A stretch of 64,000 bases of DNA from Amanita rubescens (lineage: Eukaryota; Basidiomycota; Agaricomycetes; Agaricales; Amanitaceae), in the NCBI GenBank assembly GCA_015039365.1, contig WION01000032.1, positions 124,001 through 188,000 on the forward strand, written 5' to 3'. Shown here one piece after another: positions 56,504 to 64,000 of this stretch. Position numbers and translations under genes: made by a program. Every line of letters starts with the position of its first letter. The first letter of the stretch is position 1. The notes below the pieces were generated by a model that was given only the letters and a program-made list of their open reading frames with translations, had not been told where the DNA came from and did not search any database.

Positions 56504-59500
56504 TCATCCAAGCGCATAACTCAACGCGCTTGAACCAGGTCCAGCAGTAGTAGCCGGTACACTCGCCGCCTGCACACCCGCAGACACACCCGACACAGAC
56601 ACACTCGCAGATGAATGCGAAAGGCCCCCCACCTGGGCACCACCCGCCGACATCGTAACCGGCACGCCTACACCCATCCCAGACATTCCCATGGGAACCC
56701 CCACTCCCATCCCCATTCCCATACCCATTGACATGGACATTCCCATCCCAACTCCCATGCCCATCGGCAAAGGAAGGTACGACTGCACACTCCCAGGACT
56801 CATATCCAAATCAGCAGAATAGAGCGTGTTGATATTCGCACTGGCCAAAGGCGGAGCAGGTGGGATAATGGTAGATGGAGATGAAGAAGACGAAGACGAG
56901 CCAGAATTCGAACCCAGAGTTGCCGAAGACGTACTTGCACCGGGAGAGGAAGAAGGAGCCGATACCCACGGAGCACTATGATCCAGGACCGATCCAGGAC
57001 CACCACCGCCAAAACCGAGTGCGACGTGGTTCACGCTCCCACTTACGAACCCCATCCCGATGCCTAACCCAAATCCCATCCCAAACACATTCATTGTCGT
57101 CGTCGCACCAGCAGCCGTGGGCGCAGCGCCGGAACTCGTGCCCGTTGCTGTTGTTACCCCCGCAGGGTTTGCATTGGCAGACAACGCCGCAGTCACACCC
57201 GACCCTGTTCCTGTTGACGCTCCTGTGCCTGTGTGAATCGAAGGAGACGAGGACACCTGACTCATACCCCCACTCAACCCGTCCACGCTACCGCCCGCAG
57301 TAGCACCGACTTCACACTGTCCCCCACCCTGTCCTTGCACCTGCTTCTGCTTCACCTCCGCAGAATCACCTTGCAACGTGGCGAAAAAGGCATCCCAAAT
57401 AGACTGATCAGGCTCAAACGTCATCTTGTTGCTATCACGATCACTCGCTGTCTGCGTCGGGTCACCCGCAGTTTTGACCTGCGGTTCATCGTTGCCATTG
57501 GTGCTTCCGGTAGCGGGAGCAGCATTAGGGATGGGACCAACGCTGGGACCAGATCCGGGACCCTTATCTGCTGTAGCCCATGCACCAGCGCGCGTTCGGT
57601 CCACTGGTGTCCCCTTGCCGATTACACTCGCTAGCCCTAAATCACCATACCTCAAGGGCCTCACGCGGATCGAATGGAGCCGCGGAGGAGGCAAAGGGAT
57701 GGGTGAGATGGGCGACATTGGGATCGTCATAGGAAGTGAAATTTGAGGTGGGGTTGTAGTTGGTGGGGTAGCGCCTGCACCTGCAGTAGCCTAGCCGTAG
57801 CCATAATCGGTGTAGTAGGACAAGTCGTAGGGGCCGTTGTTGGTACTGTAACAGATTGCATTCCAAATACAGAAGATAAAGGTGACTGAGGTGCTGGCGT
57901 TGGCGGTCGCATCTGAGCCGCGTCGAGAGCAAATGAGTGCTGCTGTTGTGGAAGAGGTTGACAAACTTGCATCGGAACCTGTTGAGGCTGTTGTCTCTGA
58001 ACCTGAGGAAGAGGCGGGCAATAAAACATGGACATGTGCGTGTCCCCCCTTCCTTTGCTGCACTGCTGCTGCTGCTGGACTTGGGTGGGACCCGTGGGCG
58101 TCGTCATCGCTGTAGCTGCAGAAGCAGTGACGGGAGTAGTAGGTAACGCTGATGAAGCATCCGACGACGCTGATGCTGATGTTGTCTGATCGTTCCCAGC
58201 ACTTTCACCGACCAACATCGGACAACCACCTGTGGTCGGAGAGGTAGGGGAACAAGAGAGCGTCAACTCCGCGTTGAACGACGGATCGTCTTCCTCCACC
58301 CTCTCTTCTTCTGCGTCTTCTTCGCCCTCTCTTTCCTCTTCATCTTGAGGAGGTTTTCGTCGAGAAGGCTTACTGTCAGAATCCACGTCCATATCGATAT
58401 CACTGCTGGACCTTTTCCGTTTATGCAGTGACGAGGGCAACGATACTGTCCCTATCGGACTCTTTGCCCTTGACCGGCGCTATCACAACCCAAAATCAGC
58501 CTTTATCTCTTGGGGCCAATAAAACGGCAGAAAAACATACCTTTCGCTCTGCACCACCTTCCTCTTCCTCTTCCCCTCCCTCTTCTTCACCTTCCCCCTC
58601 CTCTTCCTCTTCCTCCTCCTCCTCTTCACTATCCGTCTCCTCCTCATCAAAACACACATCATCATCCTCGTCATACTCTTCATAATAAAAAATTTCGTCA
58701 CCATCATCGTCGTCTTCCTCACCATCACTCCTAATCTCCCAATCGTAATATTCCTCATCCATAAACTTTTCTCTCTCAGGCGACGACGACGACGAAGGGG
58801 CACCACCAACCCCCTCGGTAGCGGCGCCATCGAGATCCATTGCGTTCTCGGGCGTCACATGTCGACTGGGAGCCTTTTTCTTGCTCTCCTTTTCTTTATC
58901 TAGATCGGCGGAATCGGGATCCAGCCTCCTCCTTTTGGTGCCACCTCGTTTGGTAGCCCTACACCGCATTCTATAATGGAATTGACCGCTAGGGTATCCA
59001 TGTTGGGTATGGTAATCCGTCGCCTCTTGGGCGACGACGGAGCGGATGATATGTGGGGTATACCTGCACATTCTGTGTTTTTATTTCGTTTAATATCAGT
59101 TAAGAATCCGTCTCGCGAGGAGCGGGAGAGCACGTACACATCCCAAACGCGGTATTTACACGCAAATTTCCATACGTTCTTAATAAGATCGAGTCGGGGA
59201 GGTTCTTCCCAGTGCAAAATCTGTTGTTGAGATTCTTGCTGTTGCAACTCGTACCAGGTATAGTGCGGAGGTGGCGCTTGTTGTTGCGACTGGAATTGAG
59301 GGTTGCAGAAGCGGTTGGAGGGGCTGCGATTGCACCGTGAGTTGGTGCTGAAACGGGTGCTGCTGCTGCGTCGGTTGAGGTTGCAATGTCGCTTGTGATA
59401 ACGAGAGTGATTGGGATGAAGTCGTTGACGACGATGAGGATGATGGGGAACCTTGCAGTGCGTCATCGTGCCGCTGCCCTGGACCCTGAGTCTCTTGCGG

Positions 59501-60229
59501 AGTATGTGCAGATTCGGCCGGTTTATCCGGTGATCTGCTGAGAGGTACTGCGTCATCGACATCCATGGAGTCATCGGGCGGCTTTGGTGGCTCTTTTTCG
59601 TCCATAGCTCCGCTGGTAGGTGAAGTAGGAGATGGAGGGGCGGTCGACAAGGGAGTGAGTGGGGAAGGGGGAGAAGTCCATGATAAAGTCGTTTCATCTT
59701 TTGAACAGTCCGACAGAAGCGTTGTACCGAGATCGATCATGTCGAGGGGAGCGCGTTGAGCAAGAAGAGAGAATGCGGATGTCGGTGGTGGCTCCGGTGA
59801 GTTACGACAAGGAGCGACGACAAGAAGAACATTCTTGCGGGATCTCGGAGATGACCTGCGTGGCGGAGGAGTTTCAGTTCGTGTCCTGAGGCGCTTTGCA
59901 GGTTGTACTTGAACATTCGCAATCTCCTTCCTCTTTCTACGAGGAGTGGCGGATGTGGCAGTGTCATCGTCCTCGGACGAGGAAGAAGCTGTAGGTAATG
60001 GTGGACGGGGTTGCTGTACCTGTTGCTTCTTACGCTTACGAGGCTGTTGAGCTTGTTGCTGCAGTTGTGAATCCGAAGCCGTACGACAGAGGCGGGTGCG
60101 GAGATGGTCATCAGGACAAGCAGCGACGACGAGGCGAGGACTTCGACGGAGAGGTTGACCAGGCGTAGGTTGAGGAACTGGAGGAGTCTTTGGTCGCTGT
60201 TGAGGACGACGGCGGCGTCGAGGAGCCAT
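56504..60229 (-). CDS. Large low-complexity nuclear-type protein with acidic run and GKGTPVDRTR motif
   Basis: ATG 60229 (MAPRRRRRPQQRPKTPP) begins a basic Pro/Gln/Ser-rich region. A conserved-looking block follows: HYTWYELQQQESQQQILHW, then LDLIKNVWKFACKYRVWDV. An intron (donor GTACGT near 59137) leads to YTPHIIRSVVAQEATDYH and KRGGTKRRRLDPDSADLD, then a 30-residue Glu run (58541-58650). Another intron leads to RRSRAKSPIGTVSLPSSLHKRKRSSSDIDMDVD, a third to ATAGAGATPP, then RPLRYGDLGLASVIGKGTPVDRTRAGAW and a Gly/Met/Ser-rich end (MGVGMGMSMSMGMGMGMGV). The frame change between 59180 and 59400 is not resolved. Composition suggests a chromatin or transcription-related protein, but no known domain was seen. 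Confidence 0.55.
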
Positions 60230-60967
60230 TTTGCGCGCCTTTTTGTGGTCAAGCCGTCCTTGCCAGGCGGCAATGCCAGCTCTTTCCCACGGTGCTCTCA
60301 ACAAATCCACGTGACATTCGTCATCCGTTCTTTCCTTTCAAGTCCAAGTTATAACAGAATCTCTAAACAAAGCAAATGACAGGAAATTTGCATCATTACT
60401 CATGATACTAAGATCGGATAAGCTTGCCACATCTGCATTAATCATATAAAACAGAAGCCAAGATGGTTCCTACCTTTGACAAGGATGGTAGTGATTTGTA
60501 TCCAAACAATTGGAGGGCATTTTACTGCATGAGTAAAACAATTTCTTTTCTTCTTCAAATTCCATGGTGCAGTTTGCATAAAAGCTGAGGTTACATTATG
60601 AAGAAGCAGCCATGGATAAAGTGTTTATAAGCTGCACATGCCAGGTCACTGTCAGTGACATTCACTGCTTGAGGAGAAAGTTAAATTTAAAAATGATTCA
60701 GTATAATATGAGATAATTATAAGTTCCACTGGTACTCCAACTTTTGCCAGTACATTCTGTGCATTGGCATGTGCATGCCTAGGTTTTGGAATATGTGAGT
60801 CATGTTTGATGTGTAATTGGTATCTATTACTAACATCAGATTATCATGCAATGAGAAGCCTTGGATGAACATTGCTCACAGAATTTTGAAAGACACTGCA
60901 TAACCTACTATACATATACATACATATATCATTGTATATTACATACAAAAAAACACAGCATTATAAT
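60230..60967. other. AT-rich intergenic region
   Basis: No gene. Composition changes here to the A/T-rich style of the NACHT-ankyrin genes. It contains the 3' region of NACHT-ankyrin C, with ATACATACATATATC-type repeats at 60913-60930. Confidence 0.5.
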
Positions 60968-63900
60968 TTATCTCTGCTTACTAGCTCCATGATACAACAA
61001 TAAATCCACAATGTGCTGGTGACCTTTGGCTGAGGCAGATTGAACAGCAGTATCAAGGTGTTCTTGCACAACACCATGGTCAAGTAACAGTTTTACAACT
61101 GCCATATGATTTCCTAAGCATGCTGCCTGCAGAGGATTGTATAATTCAACCACAGGCTGATCCCAGAGTAGTAGGAATTTTGCAGGATGGCTGTAGCTGG
61201 CTTTTGTGCCTGATTTAAGTAGCAATTGTACTGTATCAATATTACCCCTAAATGATGCTGCTTGCAGGGCATTTCCATATCGTCCTCCTTGTGTATTCAC
61301 ATTTGTTCCTTTCTGAAGCAGCAGTTCAACAATGTTGTTATGGCCCCCTTGTGATGCTGCTTGAAGTGCATTTCCATAGAATCCTCCTTGTGTATTCACA
61401 TTTGCTCCTTTCTCAAGCAGCAGTTCAACAATGTTGTTATGGCCCCCTTGTGATGCTGCTTGAAGTGCATTTCCATATTGTCCTCCTTCCGCATTTACAT
61501 TTGCTCCTTCTTCAAGCAATAGTTTAACAATTTTGTTATGCCCCCTATGTGATGCAGTATACAGAGCATTACCATGTATTATATGCTCTGCATTTATATC
61601 TGCCCCCCATCTAAGTAGCACTTGAACAATGTTGTTATGCCCCCCTTGTGATGCTGCTTGAAGTGCATTTCCATATTGTCCTCCTTGTCCATTCACATTT
61701 CCTCCTTTCTCAAGCAGCAGTTCAACAATGTTGTAATGACCCCCTTGTGATGCTGCTTGAAGTGCATTTCCATATTTTCCTCCTTGTGCATTCACATTTG
61801 CTCCTTTCTCAAGCAGCAGCTCAACAATGTTGTGATGACCCCCTTGTGATGCTGCTTGAAGTGCATTTCCATATTTTCCTCCTTGTGCATTCACATTTGC
61901 TCCTTTCTCAAGCAGCAGCTCAACAATGTTGTGATGACCCCCTTGTGATGCTGCTTGAAGTGCATTTCCATATTTTCCTCCTTGTGCATTCACATTTGCT
62001 CCTTTCTGAAGCAGCAGTTCAACAATGTTGCTATGACCCCCTTGTGATGCTGCTTGAAGTGAATTTCCATATTGTCCTCCTTGTGTATTCACATTTGCTC
62101 CTTTCTCAAGCAGCAGTTCAACAATGTTGTTATGACCCCCTTGTGATGCTGCTTGAAGTGAATTTCCATATTGTCCTCCTTCCGCATTTACATTTGCTCC
62201 TTCTTCAAGCAATAGTTTAACAATTTTGTTATGCCCCCTATGTGATGCAGTATACAGAGCATTACCATGTATTATATGCTCTGCATTTATATCTGCCCCC
62301 CATCTAAGTAGCACTTGAACAATATATCTATGGCCACCTTCTGATGCAGCTTGAACAGCATATCCACTCAAAATCACATTTCTTGCATTTTTAGTCAATG
62401 AGGCAGATATGCCATCTATTGCATGATAATCAGAAGCTGCATCTGTTCCAAGCAGCATATTGACAATGGCCACATGTCCACATAGTGAGGCTGGGCAGAG
62501 GGACTCCAGAATTTCAGTTTGGCTTGCAGCACTTGGCAGCAACCACTCAACAATGGGAATGAGTCCATGTAAGGCAGCACACCATAAAAGACTTTTGCTC
62601 TTCATGTGGCTATAATCAGCCCCAAAAATATCATAATTGTACACTTTGACCCAATTTTGGAATGCAAAGTTTTGGAGTGCAAAAAGACCCTTCATTTTCT
62701 GAAGAACAGTTGTATCCAAATTGGTTCTGTTCAGATGCTTTGGCCAATATTTTGAAGCATATCTGATTAAAGACTGTTGATATTTTTTCTGAATTGCCCA
62801 ACTGAGAGAATAAAAGTGATTCTTTGGATGACTTTCTGTTGAGTGAAGCAAATAGTTCAAGCAACATTGACCAATAAAGCTATCTCCTAATGAAGGATCC
62901 ATCACAATGTTTGAATTTACTGTCCTTTTCTTTTTCAACACATATGTCTTGACAGATGCATGTGCAAATTGCACAGTATCATCACCCATTCTAGTCACAA
63001 GGCTTGAACAGATCTTCAGGGTATCTGTTGAACATGATAACTTTGCATCTGAATCAAAGGCTTTTGTGTCTATATCAAACTCCACAATGATGGCAAGATA
63101 GTCCATGTGCAATGGTTGCTCTGCACATGCTAGCCATAACAACAATTTTACAGCACATGATGCATCAGCAGGTGAGATCCTGCCAAGAATTTGGTCATAT
63201 GTTTCCTCCAAGGTTTCTGGAAGACTTTCAAGGATGTATTCCAATGTTTTCTTCCTCCTTGTACATTTCTTCAGTTCATCAAGCTGGCATGCCACCCAAC
63301 GGAACCTATTCATTGTTACTCAAAGTACTGTACTGACATGGCTGCACTTACATCCCTTTAGCTTTTTCTGCAAGCACCTGTTTTATTAAACCTTTCTCAT
63401 TTGGTTTCCATTTTTTTAATTCCACAGAAGAATGGAGCATAAAGTCAATGTACTTCTCAATGTCATTATCAACTGGCATCTGAGACATGTCAACTTCCAT
63501 TGGTTTCATTGCCATTATTGATTCAACAATCTGTTGTTCTTTCCTGCTGGTGACAAGTAGGTGACATTGCCACAAATCCCATTTTTTGAGAGTTTCTATA
63601 AACTCTAGAATCTCCTCCCAGTTAAAACATTCATCCAGAGCATCAATAAGGATGTAAGTCATATCAAAGCCAGATATAAGCTGTCTCAGGGCATCTTGAA
63701 GTTTGTCATCTGAAGGCATTGAGAGCCCCTGCATACAATCCTCATAAGTCTTGTCAAGAAGTGACTGATTTGAAGATTGCCAATAAAGAAGATTGACAAT
63801 TAATGAGCTAAGGATGTCAGTGACATTTCTCTTCTTTGCATCAGAAACATCACAATAAAAATATGCCAATCCAATGGAACCTTTTTTGGCATTTAGTTGG

Positions 63901-64000
63901 ATGTCCTGAACAACAGTGGAACTACAGGATATCAGTAGGTTATTGCCTCTGGGATTTGCTTAGCTCACAAAAGAATTGTTTTCCCTGAACCAGCTTTGGC
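60968..64000 (-). CDS. NACHT-ankyrin protein C (runs off right edge)
   Basis: Minus strand: exons 64000-63969 (partial), 63921-63352 and 63305-60968. The window edge falls just before the Walker A motif (KAGSGKTIL, split by a 47-nt intron). Walker B is YILIDALDE, followed by HLLVTSRKE. The split codon before FRWVACQLDELKKC is the same as in NACHT-ankyrin B, which supports both gene models. The C-terminal two thirds hold about twenty ankyrin repeats, of which some eleven are nearly identical units of the form GANVNAQGGKYGNALQAASQ followed by GGHHNIVELLLEK. The protein ends HGASKQR. Probably an NLR-type sensor, by family inference. The 5' end is outside the window. Confidence 0.88.
61240..62330 (-). 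repeat. Homogenised 99-bp ankyrin repeats with 693-bp higher-order period
   Basis: Successive 33-codon units are almost identical at DNA level (recurring GATGCTGCTTGAAGTGCATT and CAATGTTGT on the plus strand). A distinctive two-repeat block starting TTGCTCCTTCTTCAAGC occurs at 61501 and again at 62194, exactly 693 bp (seven units) apart. This is evidence of recent unequal exchange or gene conversion. Confidence 0.85.

Noticed and set aside
58541..58690. Plus-strand Ser/Pro-rich frames opposite the acidic run
   Set aside because: Direct complement of the Glu/Asp repeat in the minus-strand gene; shadow frames.
61252..62220. Long plus-strand frames (91 and 190 codons) with repeated LLEVHFHI
   Set aside because: Complement of the near-identical ankyrin repeats, not a separate gene.
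1..64000. CRISPR arrays, tRNA or rRNA genes
   Set aside because: No regular spacer-repeat pattern and no cloverleaf or rRNA core seen; gene structure is eukaryotic.

Overview
The window looks like a transposon-rich stretch of a basidiomycete (Agaricomycete) genome. The evidence is short introns of 46-67 nt with GT..AG ends in nearly every real gene, NACHT-ankyrin (NLR-type) genes, a DyP-type peroxidase, a Copia-like LTR element, a Tc1/mariner-type DNA transposon and hAT-like MITEs. The species cannot be named from sequence alone. No tRNA, rRNA, CRISPR or prokaryotic operon was seen.

Layout. 1-12250 and about 18414-27970 are two copies of one tandem unit: a plus-strand NACHT-ankyrin gene, a decayed minus-strand FHA-RING (Dma1/CHFR-like) gene, then a further decayed stretch. 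Copy A is cut by a 7.8 kb LTR retrotransposon (1721-9531; two 486-bp LTRs that look identical by eye, 5-bp target duplication) that keeps a gag but no pol and is full of short hairpins. Copy B is cut upstream by a 5.3 kb Tc1/mariner-type element (13110-18411; 116-bp TIRs, TA target) carrying a spliced transposase and a second, unrelated gene. Copy B is also cut downstream by a MITE nested in a MITE (22089-24035 and 23060-23928, each with a perfect 8-bp target duplication). The uninterrupted copy supplies the empty site for the LTR element and for the outer MITE.

28332-60229 is a more ordinary gene region. It holds an intact catalase (-), a small ankyrin protein (+), a ferritin-like gene (-) with one in-frame TGA, a DyP peroxidase pseudogene (-), cytochrome c (+) followed by holocytochrome c synthase (+), three alpha/beta-hydrolase copies (one intact, two broken), an isolated N-terminal integrase-type fragment (-), and two minus-strand proteins sharing a G[RK]GTPVD[RK]TR motif. 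Fragments of the FHA-RING gene are scattered through it. At the right edge a third NACHT-ankyrin gene (-) runs off the window and carries strongly homogenised 99-bp ankyrin repeats with a 693-bp higher-order period.

How the parts relate. The three NACHT-ankyrin genes form an expanding NLR-like family in a mobile-element-rich setting. Catalase and DyP are both haem peroxide enzymes, but only catalase looks functional. Cytochrome c and its haem lyase are substrate and enzyme of one mitochondrial pathway. The least ordinary object is the LTR element: short stem-loops recur over its LTRs, gag and pol-less interior, and several families keep the same loop while the stem bases change in compensating pairs.
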